A stretch of 41,980 bases of DNA from a candidate division TA06 bacterium (lineage in GTDB: Bacteria > Hydrothermota > DG-26 > E44-bin18). The notes beneath the pieces are model-generated. The model saw only the letters and a program-made list of their open reading frames with translations. It was not told the DNA's origin and made no database searches. Shown here in pieces: positions 7,776 to 14,177 of the stretch (its first letter is position 1; every line of letters begins with the position of its first letter). Where the stretch lies: contig SOJN01000108.1 of NCBI GenBank assembly GCA_004376575.1, positions 1 to 41,980 on the forward strand, written 5' to 3'. The position numbers were made by a program, and so were the translations under genes.

Positions 7776-8021
7776 CTACACCTCGTGGGTAATCTCCTCA
7801 GAAACTACGGCCTTCGAACCGCACTTCGGACACTTATTCAGGTCAACTACTTTCTTTTCGGGGATCAGCGCTGCAGGCAAACAACCGCCGCAACACATCA
7901 TGGCCTTGCTCGCGTTGTGCAAGGCGCCCGCCCTCTGCTGTGCAACATCCTCCCTGCCATAGAACCACACATTCCCGCAAGCTTTGCAAGTGCTTTTGGT
8001 TTCTTTGATTGTCTTGGCCAC
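7776..8021 (-). CDS. Small zinc-ribbon protein
   Basis: The product has 81 residues and two Cys pairs, CKAC near residue 13 and CPKC near residue 64, enough to bind one zinc ion. The centre has a CC pair in an Ala/Gly-rich, weakly hydrophobic patch (MMCCGGCLPAALIP). The start is a GTG at 8021 with GGGGGGAAG upstream. It ends five bases before yidD and begins 18 bases after the parA-like gene, so the three probably share a transcript. No specific family is recognised; nucleic-acid binding or a scaffold role are both possible. Confidence 0.7.
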   Translation of the reverse strand: MAKTIKETKSTCKACGNVWFYGREDVAQQRAGALHNASKAMMCCGGCLPAALIPEKKVVDLNKCPKCGSKAVVSEEITHEV

Positions 8022-8039
8022 TGTGTCTCTTCCCCCCTT

Positions 8040-8519
8040 TCATCCTCTTCTCAGGATCTCCCTGCATAGGCTCTCATAGTCCTCTGCCCCGTGACTCCCC
8101 GGCCTGTACTCAAATATGGTCTTGCCAAAGGACGGGGCCTCGGCCAGTGATATGTTTTCCCTGATAGCAGTCTTGAACACCTTGGCCCCAAAGTGTTCCT
8201 GAATCTTGGCTAGTACCTCTCTGTTGAGTACCTTCCGACCGTCAAACCTTGTGGCGATTATCCCGGAGATCACCAGGTCCGGGTTGAGTCTCTTTCTCAC
8301 CGTCTCAATCGTCTCTGTCAACCGTGCTAGTCCCTGTAAGGCCAGGTATTCTGTCTGCAAGGGGATAAACACTTCTCTTGCATAGGTCAGGGCCGATTGA
8401 GGATCCAAATCTATCAGGAGAACCTTACGGCCTAACTCGGTCAACCCTGCACCAACGTTGACCGTGCTGGTGGTCTTGCCAGTCCCACCTTTCTGATTCA
8501 GCAAGGCTATGGTTCTCAT
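8040..8519 (-). CDS. ParA/Soj-type ATPase with internal deletion
   Basis: The first 42 residues are a good ParA N-terminus: deviant Walker A KGGTGKTT (residues 10-17) and LLIDLDPQ (Walker A'). The sequence then jumps straight to ALTYAREVFIPLQTEYLALQ, which in full-length ParA lies about 80 residues further on, and continues normally to the end. The segment with Walker B (usually DCPPSLG) is therefore missing in frame, near position 8393. The remaining 159 residues compare with about 250 in the family. ATP turnover and partitioning would not be expected. No parB gene is adjacent. AGGA lies seven bases before the ATG. Confidence 0.85.
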   Translation of the reverse strand: MRTIALLNQKGGTGKTTSTVNVGAGLTELGRKVLLIDLDPQSALTYAREVFIPLQTEYLALQGLARLTETIETVRKRLNPDLVISGIIATRFDGRKVLNREVLAKIQEHFGAKVFKTAIRENISLAEAPSFGKTIFEYRPGSHGAEDYESLCREILRRG

Positions 8520-8540
8520 AGGTTAGTCCTTCTGTTTAGG

Positions 8541-8571
8541 CCCCTTTGTGACAAGAATATGGCACAAGGGG
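8541..8571. terminator. Inverted repeat after the lipoprotein gene, containing a TTGTGCC half-site
   Basis: CCCCTTTGTG and CACAAGGGG pair around a 12-base loop. It lies directly beyond the stop codon of the minus-strand lipoprotein gene and may end its transcript, although no T-run follows. Read in reverse it contains TTGTGCC-ATAT, so it could instead be a degenerate inverted copy of the dispersed element. Confidence 0.35.
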
Positions 8572-8572
8572 A

Positions 8573-9082
8573 TTAGGGGTTGGGTAGTGCCTCAATCATC
8601 TTTTCAATAAACTCATCAACTACGCTTGATGGGGAACGGCCTATATGTCCACTTTTGTATCTCATAAAGACAACAATTTCACCCGTCGTTAGGTCAACCA
8701 CATCTCCCCAAAATTTATTTAGAGATTGATAGGATGTGGCGTCTGCCTCGCCGGAGGAATATCCATATTGTAGCAGGTACTTAGATTTGTATCCAGCCAC
8801 ACGCTCCTTGCTTAGATACAGTTTTCGACCATCGTAGCCTGGGTTGACCCTTCCTTTGTATTCTTCTTTGTGGCTGGCAACTGCCGCCGAAATCACATTA
8901 AAACCTGCCGCAGTCAGCGCATCAGCAAATGCCGGCCCAGCATCAAGCCAATCAAGTCCCATAGGTCTAATCGTAATCGCACTATTGCGACCAAACTCGG
9001 TATTGGGTTTGACTGTCACCCGTAGGCTACTGGTAGCACAGCCAATCAATACTATCACCATCAGACAAACTAACCACTTCAT
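8573..9082 (-). CDS. Lipoprotein of unknown function
   Basis: The 169-residue product begins with a short signal peptide and a lipobox (LIGC, Cys at residue 15), so it should be lipid-anchored. The mature part has no family I recognise; it contains a predicted alpha/beta pattern (ALTAAGFNVISAAVASH, then YLLQYGYSSG and GEIVVFMRYKSG) seen in several small outer-membrane-associated lipoproteins. The ATG at 9082 is chosen because AAGGAGG stands six bases before it; the longer frame to 9148 reads into the dispersed element at 9114. The gene is a single-gene module between two copies of that element. Confidence 0.75.
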   Translation of the reverse strand: MKWLVCLMVIVLIGCATSSLRVTVKPNTEFGRNSAITIRPMGLDWLDAGPAFADALTAAGFNVISAAVASHKEEYKGRVNPGYDGRKLYLSKERVAGYKSKYLLQYGYSSGEADATSYQSLNKFWGDVVDLTTGEIVVFMRYKSGHIGRSPSSVVDEFIEKMIEALPNP

Positions 9083-9113
9083 CGCGCCCTCCTTGCTCAT
9101 TCTTCTGCCCCCC

Positions 9114-9230
9114 TTGTGCCATATTTGGGCCAACTTGCTGTCAAACATAGTAGCAAATGGTGTGAGTAATGTAATAGTGTAATTCGTGAAGCTACCAGAG
9201 ATGGAAGGCAGTTAGCCTAACTTTCCGCTG
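9114..9230 (+). repeat. Second long copy of the TTGTGCC-type element
   Basis: It starts TTGTGCC-ATAT-TTGGGCC (one change in the second heptamer), continues ACTTGCTGTCA and AACATAGTAGCAAATGGT, and ends near GTTAGCCTAACTT. It matches 1781-1895 over most of its length. It stands upstream of the lipoprotein gene, so the two long copies are 7.3 kb apart in the same orientation. Confidence 0.7.
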
Positions 9231-9270
9231 CGCATGAATTTGCGAAAATCGCCCTGAATGGCATTACGAA

Positions 9271-9320
9271 CCTGCCCTGAGCGATAGTCGAAGGGTGCGT
9301 TGCCCTTCGGCAGGCTCAGG
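9271..9320. repeat. Inverted repeat of the CCTGAGC...GAAGGG type
   Basis: CCTGCCCTGAGCGATAGTCG and the reverse-oriented CCCTTCGGCAGGCTCAGG can pair. Similar GC-rich units occur at 15220-15270 and 29570-29610. It directly follows the tRNA-like remnant on the minus strand, where the 3' half of a tRNA would be expected. Confidence 0.45.
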
Positions 9321-9329
9321 ATTCATTTC

Positions 9330-9373
9330 CCGAAGATTGATAATCGGAAACTCTACCACTGAGCTACATCGGC
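9330..9373 (-). pseudogene. 5' half of a tRNA gene, 3' half missing
   Basis: Read from 9373 on the minus strand the sequence starts GCCGATGTAGCTCAGTGG and continues TAGAG, a typical tRNA acceptor strand and D arm. The following CCGA...TCGG could be an anticodon stem but has a ten-base loop. No T arm (GGTTCGAATCC) or matching 3' acceptor strand (CATCGGC) follows; an inverted repeat takes its place. It lies about 33 bases from a TTGTGCC element. A degraded integration target is likely. Confidence 0.45.
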
Positions 9374-9405
9374 GTACCAATAACTTACGCGAACTCAAAT
9401 TCCCC

Positions 9406-9423
9406 TTGTGCCATATTTGTGCC
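9406..9423 (+). repeat. Short copy of the TTGTGCC-ATAT-TTGTGCC element
   Basis: The two heptamers and spacer are perfect. It lies 65 bases beyond the stop of the RelA/SpoT-type gene and before the tRNA remnant, again at the downstream end of a module. Confidence 0.65.
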
Positions 9424-9488
9424 AGAATCCGTACGACAAATGGCTGTGAAACGTTCGTTCGGCATTGAATCTCAGCGTAAGAAAGCAC

Positions 9489-10478
9489 TCAATCTCCCCT
9501 TTGCTCCGTCTGGCTTCGGGCCTTCTCCAGTAGCTCCTGTATCCGCGGAAACACTGGGAGGGCCTTGATCTGCTCCTCAGCGATGGCAATCCCGTCCTTA
9601 ATCCCCAACCAGCCGAAACCGCCACCCAGATAGATGTGCATGTAAGGACTCAACGGCATTCCCATTAGTGACCTCGATAGGTCCCCCAGCGCCTTCCGCA
9701 CTTCCTTGTCTTGGAGAAACTTCTTTAGCTTGCTTACCGTATCTAGCCCTTGGTTTATGGCTACGACGAGACAGTCCTGCGCCTCTCCAGGAGGTATGGG
9801 CCTACCATAAAGGTCTTCAAGCATCCGGGCAACAGCCTGAACGCTGATTTGCTCCTGGGATCCCTGACCACCGATAGCCACATCCACCCTCTCGTCACAT
9901 AACTTCTGAGCGACTTTGTCAACCTCCTCTAGTTGATCTCCGAGCTTCCTCATTTTCTCCAACCAGCTATCGGGAAGATGTACGTCTGTCTTGTAGGCGT
10001 CCCTATGTGACAACGTTGCCCAAGTGTCCTGAGCAAGCGTCCGAATTTGGACTTCCACTTTGACACTCAAGGCCTGCCCCATCACGGTCACAGTTGTCTC
10101 CAATTCTGCGTGAGTCGCTCGATAGCCGTCTTCTCTGTCTATATCCTCAGAGGCTACATTTCTGAAATCGGGATGTACCGTGAGAAACGTAATAACCTCT
10201 TGAGCATGCACTTCATTATGACAGACGATTCTCACACCTGCCATGTCCTCTACCTCCTCTAGGGAGGAGTACCCTTTCTGTCTCATCTTGTCCACTGCGC
10301 TGTTCCAGTCCTTGACGCGCGTGTTGATGTAACGGATGTACGTGGCCTTGATATCTCTGAAGTAGTTCCGTAGCTCGTCTGCGACTTTGGCAGCCGCCCT
10401 CTCATAGTACGGCCTCATGGTGTTATAGGTCTGTCCGGCAACCAAATACTGCTCGAGTCCTGGTTCGTTGTTTTTCAT
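9489..10478 (-). CDS. RelA/SpoT-domain nucleotide synthetase (small alarmone synthetase-like)
   Basis: The product has 329 residues. Residues 45-165 form a RelA_SpoT synthetase domain: R-x-K-x3-S-x3-K (R54, K56, S60, K64), the metal-binding Asp in EDMAGVRIVC (D78), GYRATH (Y119) and VEVQIRT with Glu 142, so the catalytic set appears complete. There is no HD hydrolase domain and no TGS/ACT region. A C-terminal extension of about 150 residues is helical and not recognised. Such proteins make (p)ppGpp, and some relatives act as toxins or phage-defence effectors. The ATG at 10478 with AGGA upstream is preferred to the TTG at 10520, which overlaps a recombinase tail. No obvious antitoxin gene is adjacent. 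Confidence 0.85.
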   Translation of the reverse strand: MKNNEPGLEQYLVAGQTYNTMRPYYERAAAKVADELRNYFRDIKATYIRYINTRVKDWNSAVDKMRQKGYSSLEEVEDMAGVRIVCHNEVHAQEVITFLTVHPDFRNVASEDIDREDGYRATHAELETTVTVMGQALSVKVEVQIRTLAQDTWATLSHRDAYKTDVHLPDSWLEKMRKLGDQLEEVDKVAQKLCDERVDVAIGGQGSQEQISVQAVARMLEDLYGRPIPPGEAQDCLVVAINQGLDTVSKLKKFLQDKEVRKALGDLSRSLMGMPLSPYMHIYLGGGFGWLGIKDGIAIAEEQIKALPVFPRIQELLEKARSQTEQRGD

Positions 10479-10510
10479 AATAGTGTCCTGGATATGATCG
10501 TCAACTGCGA

Positions 10511-10700
10511 CTACACCCAAGGCTCCGAATGTAACCTAACGGAGTCTATCTGCTTTTCCATCTCTCCTGTGAGGCTCAGGCTCAACATCCCCACTGCCTC
10601 TTGAAGATGCTGGCGTGAGAGATGTGAGTAGCGCATTGTCATTTTGATATCCTTATGCCCGAGTAACTCCTGAACGGCACGGAGGTTTACGCCGGCCGCC
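10511..10700 (-). pseudogene. Tyrosine recombinase B remnant (C-terminal 60 residues)
   Basis: The frame encodes AAGVNLRAVQELLGHKDIK, then MTMRYSHLSRQHL and a tail to a stop at 10511-10513. It holds the final conserved His and the catalytic Tyr of an integrase but lacks the Arg-containing core and everything before it. The tail is very like that of remnant A (QHLQEAVGML then LSLTGEM). It ends 33 bases before the start of the RelA/SpoT-type gene. Confidence 0.85.
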
Positions 10701-10745
10701 CGGGTTTAGACCTTGCGTTCTTACATTTTTGATGGTATCGCCTCG

Positions 10746-11570
10746 CTAGGCCTCTCCCGGGGACTCAGTCTCCTCAACAGCCGACTCTTCAGGAGCTGTT
10801 GCGTCCGGAGAAGATTTCTTGGGTTTTCTCTTCCTCTTTCGTGGCTTCCCGCTAGGCAGAGCTACCCGCACATTTTCCAGTTCTCCCAATGCCGCCTCGT
10901 TCAGCATCCGCCGGACACCAGACACAATGTCCTCTGGGGAAAGGAGAATTCCTGAGTCCTTTCGTAGCTCTCGTCTCAATAGTCTGAGCGAATTCTCAGA
11001 TAACATTGCTTCTAGTAGATTACGAGGATTTAACACGTTTGTCTTCTGCCAGACCTGATCGAGCTTGCCTTTCTTCACGCTTCTGTGTGATATTAGCTCG
11101 AAACGTCGCGCAAGACCTGAGACATCATCCACAGCAAGGTTCCAAGAATGAATGAGCTTGGTTACCGGAGGTTGCCCAAAAGATACGTGGTGAAGTTGCC
11201 ATTCTTTGCCATTGGTCAATAGTATCCATTCACACCCTGCGTCTATTGCGTAGGATGAGACCTGCCGAAGATGCTTTCGGCTCAGATCAACATTCACCCG
11301 TTTGATTTCAAGCATTATTACGGGTTTCGCTTCCTCGCCTTCTTCAACTTGTAATGTGAAATCAACGTGTTCAGTTTCACCAGCACCTCTTATTGCGCGT
11401 TCCCGTGAGATATGCTTGAAGGCATCGTATCCCATCAGAGACTCCAGCACCCGTTCGATACGTCGACGAGTTTCAGCTTCGTTACAGTCTGCTTTTTCCG
11501 CTTGCTGAATCGTGCGTCGAGCGTCAAGGATAGAACGGCGAACTTCTTTATCTACCTTTGCACGAGGCAT
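10746..11570 (-). CDS. Orphan HsdR N-terminal-type PD-(D/E)xK nuclease domain protein
   Basis: The 274-residue product resembles the N-terminal nuclease domain of type I restriction enzyme R subunits (HSDR_N and HSDR_N_2 families). Visible signature: Glu 34 in the first helix, Asp 70 in HVDFTL, and E88-x-K90 in IMLEIKR, followed by a Gln-containing helix (LRQVSSYA) and WILLTNGKEWQLH. There is no helicase or methyltransferase gene nearby. The C-terminus is basic (KPRKRKRKPKK) and then acidic. The ATG at 11570 has GGAAGGAG six bases upstream, better than the longer frame to 11636. Likely a DNA-binding or DNA-cutting stand-alone protein, perhaps in defence; activity is not shown. Confidence 0.75.
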   Translation of the reverse strand: MPRAKVDKEVRRSILDARRTIQQAEKADCNEAETRRRIERVLESLMGYDAFKHISRERAIRGAGETEHVDFTLQVEEGEEAKPVIMLEIKRVNVDLSRKHLRQVSSYAIDAGCEWILLTNGKEWQLHHVSFGQPPVTKLIHSWNLAVDDVSGLARRFELISHRSVKKGKLDQVWQKTNVLNPRNLLEAMLSENSLRLLRRELRKDSGILLSPEDIVSGVRRMLNEAALGELENVRVALPSGKPRKRKRKPKKSSPDATAPEESAVEETESPGEA

Positions 11571-11639
11571 ATGAGACTCCTTCCTTTTAATCGGTTGACA
11601 ACACGCCCCAACGCGCCCTCCTCTTCTAGTGGTCACATA

Positions 11640-12083
11640 CTATGGCCATTATCTCCCCCAAATAAGCCCCTGTCAACCGGAAAAGCCTCGACAGAAGAGA
11701 AGGGAAGAAGGAATATAGTGCTTACAACGGGCGCCAGAGGGCGCTATTGGCAGATTCATGTGAAATCCAGGCGTGACGGCGACAGATTGTCCGAGGCAAC
11801 GGCGATCAGACATTGACATCACAACAACCAGCTGCTATTCTTCTAACTGCGTGCTGGAAGTGCGTGTCTATGTTCCACGCAAATTGACTTACCAAGCGAG
11901 CACCCATGTGTTGCTTCAAGCAGAACCGGGACAGTGGGATACGAAACTGCAACATAGATACAGAACCCGCCGAGACGCGGAACACGAACGGCACCGAAGG
12001 AATGGGGCCAACTAGACAAGAAGAGCTGCGTTTCAATGAACATGGCTGTATGTCAAAGAAAATCAAATTGCCCAGAAAAAAGT
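11640..12083. other. Intergenic stretch without a convincing gene
   Basis: About 440 bases separate the nuclease-like gene from higBA. Short frames on both strands lack ribosome sites and motifs. A GC-rich imperfect hairpin (GGGCGCCAGAGGGCGC) lies near 11728-11743. The two neighbours are divergent, so promoters for both must lie here, but none is clear for the minus strand. Confidence 0.5.
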
Positions 12084-12102
12084 CTTTACTTATTAGGTAA
12101 AG
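12084..12102. promoter_or_regulatory. Probable operator of higBA
   Basis: CTTTAC-TTATTAG-GTAAAG is a palindrome with perfect six-base arms, 10 bases before the higB start. It overlaps an AT-rich region with TATTATATTATG that could be the -10 box. HigA-type antitoxins bind such palindromes to repress their own operon; binding here is inferred. Confidence 0.55.
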
Positions 12103-12112
12103 ATATTATATT

Positions 12113-12448
12113 ATGCATATAGACTTTAAGAATCAGAAGCTGAGAAAGATATTCAATTCCCGAGAGAAATTGCAGAAGAATTACGGTAAACACATGGCGC
12201 AGGTCATAAAAAGGCGTATGATGATTCTAAATGCTGCACCAAATCTGGAAGATGTATGTCATCTTCCACCAGAAAGAAGGCATGAGCTCGTGGGCAGAAG
12301 AAAGGGAACTTTCGCAGTAGACCTACAGCATCCGAAGAGGCTTGTTTTTAGACCAGCGCACCATCCGATACCCCGAAAGAAAGATAAGGGCATCGATTTC
12401 AAAAAAGTCACTGCAATAACCATTTTAGGCGTGGAGGACTATCACTGA
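12113..12448 (+). CDS. higB: HigB-type toxin, RelE/ParE superfamily
   Basis: The 111-residue product fits the longer HigB-like killer-protein family: MHIDFKNQKLRKIFNS, RMMILNAAPNLEDV, PPERRHELVGRRKG, FAVDLQHPKRLVF and the closing KVTAITILGVEDYH. Members cut mRNA in the ribosome or otherwise stop translation, and are held in check by the partner. The ATG at 12113 fits the family start, although no Shine-Dalgarno sequence is seen; the transcript may be nearly leaderless. The stop codon overlaps the antitoxin ATG by one base, giving the toxin-first order usual for higBA. Confidence 0.9.
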   Translation: MHIDFKNQKLRKIFNSREKLQKNYGKHMAQVIKRRMMILNAAPNLEDVCHLPPERRHELVGRRKGTFAVDLQHPKRLVFRPAHHPIPRKKDKGIDFKKVTAITILGVEDYH

Positions 12449-13554
12449 TGGCGGGCACAATTGTGGATCAGTTCGACCCCGACTATGCGGTCCATCCGGG
12501 CGAAATCCTCGAGGAGACACTCGAGGCGCGGGGGATGAAGAAGACCTCCTTTGCGGTGCGGTGCGGCCTTTCGGCAAAAACCGTAAGCCAGATAATAAGC
12601 GGCAAAGCCCCTGTTACCCCAGAGACGGCCATACAGTTTGAGCGGGTGCTTGGTGTGTCGGCGGCAGTGTGGAGCAACCTTAACACCTTTTACGACCTCC
12701 ATATGGCTCGAGTATCCGCACGGAAAAGGCTCGAAAAACAGGTGAGATGGGCAAAGAGTTTTCCGCTTACGGAACTCGTTAGAAGAGGGATAATTGAGAA
12801 ACCAACTAACGCGGTTGATGCTGTCGAGAAATTGCTCAATTTCCTCGGCGTAGGCTCTGTTGATGCATGGCAAGAACGACAACAGCAACTTGTGGAGGCG
12901 TCGGTTGCTTATAGGCATTCACCTTCATTTGAGAGCGCTCCAGAATCCGTGGCCGTCTGGCTGAGGGTTGGGATAATTCGCGCCGCGCGTATTGACGCCC
13001 GCCCCTACAGCAAAGCCAAGTTCAAGAGCGCTCTGGAAGAAATAAGGACAGTGACTTCCCAGCCGGCAAAGGTTTTCGGCCCGAAAATGAAGGAGCTGTG
13101 CCGTCAGGCAGGGGTCGCCCTCGTATTTGTTTCTGAATTCCCTGGGACGCATCTAAGCGGAGCTACGTGTTGGTTGAATAAGGACAAGGCGCTCATATTG
13201 TTGAGCCTTCGTCATAAGCGCGATGACCACCTGTGGTTCAGTTTCTACCATGAGGCAGCACATGTCCTTCTTCATGGCAAGAAGAAGGTCTTCCTTGATG
13301 AAACAAAAAGAATGCAAGGTGGTATGGAGAGTAAGGCAGATAGCTTCGCGGCCAACGCACTCATTCCTGAGCGTGACTACTTGGCTTTCGTTTCACAGGA
13401 ACGCTTCAGCAAGAACAGTATTATGATATTTGCCAAGAGGATCGGCATTGCGCCAGGGATAGTAGTGGGAAGACTTCAGCATGATGGGAAGATCCCACAT
13501 TGGTGGCACAACGATCTGAAACGCGGGCTTAGGTTGGTTGAGACCACGGAATAA
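12448..13554 (+). CDS. higA: HigA-type antitoxin with XRE helix-turn-helix and ImmA/IrrE-like metallopeptidase domain
   Basis: Residues 14-75 form a HigA-type HTH (HPGEILEETLEARGM, SAKTVSQIISGK). The C-terminal half is an ImmA/IrrE-like peptidase domain with HEAAH at 268-272 and a likely third zinc ligand in ESKADSFAANALIP (about 294-298). At 368 residues it is far longer than the simple HigA of about 100 residues, and matches the known HTH-plus-peptidase class. It should neutralise HigB and repress the operon; the peptidase could cleave a regulator or itself. It follows higB with a one-base TGATG overlap, implying coupled translation. Confidence 0.9.
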   Translation: MAGTIVDQFDPDYAVHPGEILEETLEARGMKKTSFAVRCGLSAKTVSQIISGKAPVTPETAIQFERVLGVSAAVWSNLNTFYDLHMARVSARKRLEKQVRWAKSFPLTELVRRGIIEKPTNAVDAVEKLLNFLGVGSVDAWQERQQQLVEASVAYRHSPSFESAPESVAVWLRVGIIRAARIDARPYSKAKFKSALEEIRTVTSQPAKVFGPKMKELCRQAGVALVFVSEFPGTHLSGATCWLNKDKALILLSLRHKRDDHLWFSFYHEAAHVLLHGKKKVFLDETKRMQGGMESKADSFAANALIPERDYLAFVSQERFSKNSIMIFAKRIGIAPGIVVGRLQHDGKIPHWWHNDLKRGLRLVETTE

Positions 13555-13726
13555 CCGGAACAATCACCGCCTCGCTCGCGCCGCCAACCCACAGATTCAT
13601 TCCCGATACACAATGACTTGGGGACGGTGCTTGACCCTTCGAATACTCGAAGGATTTTCAACATTCTGACATTTCCGATGCCGTATTGTTCTTCATAAGT
13701 GCAGAAGTGCATGCTTGGCCCGATGG

Positions 13727-13794
13727 TTTGAGACTTTGTGGGGGCAGGGTCTCCCTGCCCAAACCAAGAGGGCGCGGAAACCGCGCCCCTACAC
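13727..13794 (+). repeat. 68-bp direct repeat, copy 1, with two hairpins
   Basis: The unit starts TTTGAGACTTTGTGGG. It contains two perfect stems, GGGCAGGG-TCT-CCCTGCCC (roughly) and GGGCGCGG-AAA-CCGCGCCC, and ends CCTACA. A second identical copy lies 164 bases downstream. The whole 538-base gap after higA (13555-14092) is repeat-derived and holds no gene. A CCTTCGA-ATAC-TCGAAGG palindrome lies upstream near 13637. Confidence 0.75.
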
Positions 13795-13890
13795 TTTCTA
13801 TTCTTGGTGCCTGGCTTTATCTTCCGAATACTCGAAGGATCTTCGTCATTTTTTGCATTCTGAGCCATAAGTTTATGTCTGACCCCATGC

Positions 13891-13958
13891 TTTGAGACTT
13901 TGTGGGGGCAGGGTCTCCCTGCCCAAACCAAGAGGGCGCGGAAACCGCGCCCCTACAA
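13891..13958 (+). repeat. 68-bp direct repeat, copy 2
   Basis: It matches 13727-13794 base for base as far as I can read. The sequence before each copy is also related (…TTCGAATACTCGAAGGAT…), so the duplicated unit may be about 160 bases long, with only the hairpin part kept identical. Confidence 0.75.
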
Positions 13959-14092
13959 AGGCCAATCGAAAAGATCATGCTTGTCTGCCGCGAAGCCCGA
14001 CGCGTCAGCCCGACGAAGCTAGGAACAGCGTAGTCGGGTCGATCTTCGAATTTCGATTTTCGTCTGTCAGGGTCCTGTGGTTCCAGGTCTGC

Positions 14093-14121
14093 TTGACAAC
14101 CCACCTTGGGGATGTTAGGCT
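14093..14121 (+). promoter_or_regulatory. Promoter of the DUF4097-like lipoprotein gene
   Basis: TTGACA and TAGGCT are separated by 17 bases. Transcription would begin near 14128, about 50 bases before the ATG at 14178. Confidence 0.5.
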
Positions 14122-14177
14122 CTGCGAAGAGTACTTGGGTTTTTGTCGTTGAAAACACCGGAGAAAGGAAGGATCTC

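Noticed and set aside
8573-9148. Longer lipoprotein start at 9148
   Set aside because: The extra 22 residues come from the TTGTGCC element; AAGGAGG before the ATG at 9082 and the lipobox distance favour the shorter form.
1781-9423. Classical integron attC sites
   Set aside because: The element has direct heptamers 11 bp apart and no long imperfect inverted repeat with the attC consensus ends. The recombinase remnants also lack the extra helix motif of IntI as far as the fragments show.
9395-9625. 76-residue minus-strand frame overlapping the RelA/SpoT-type gene
   Set aside because: It lies in another frame of a well-supported gene and in repeat DNA; it is a shadow.
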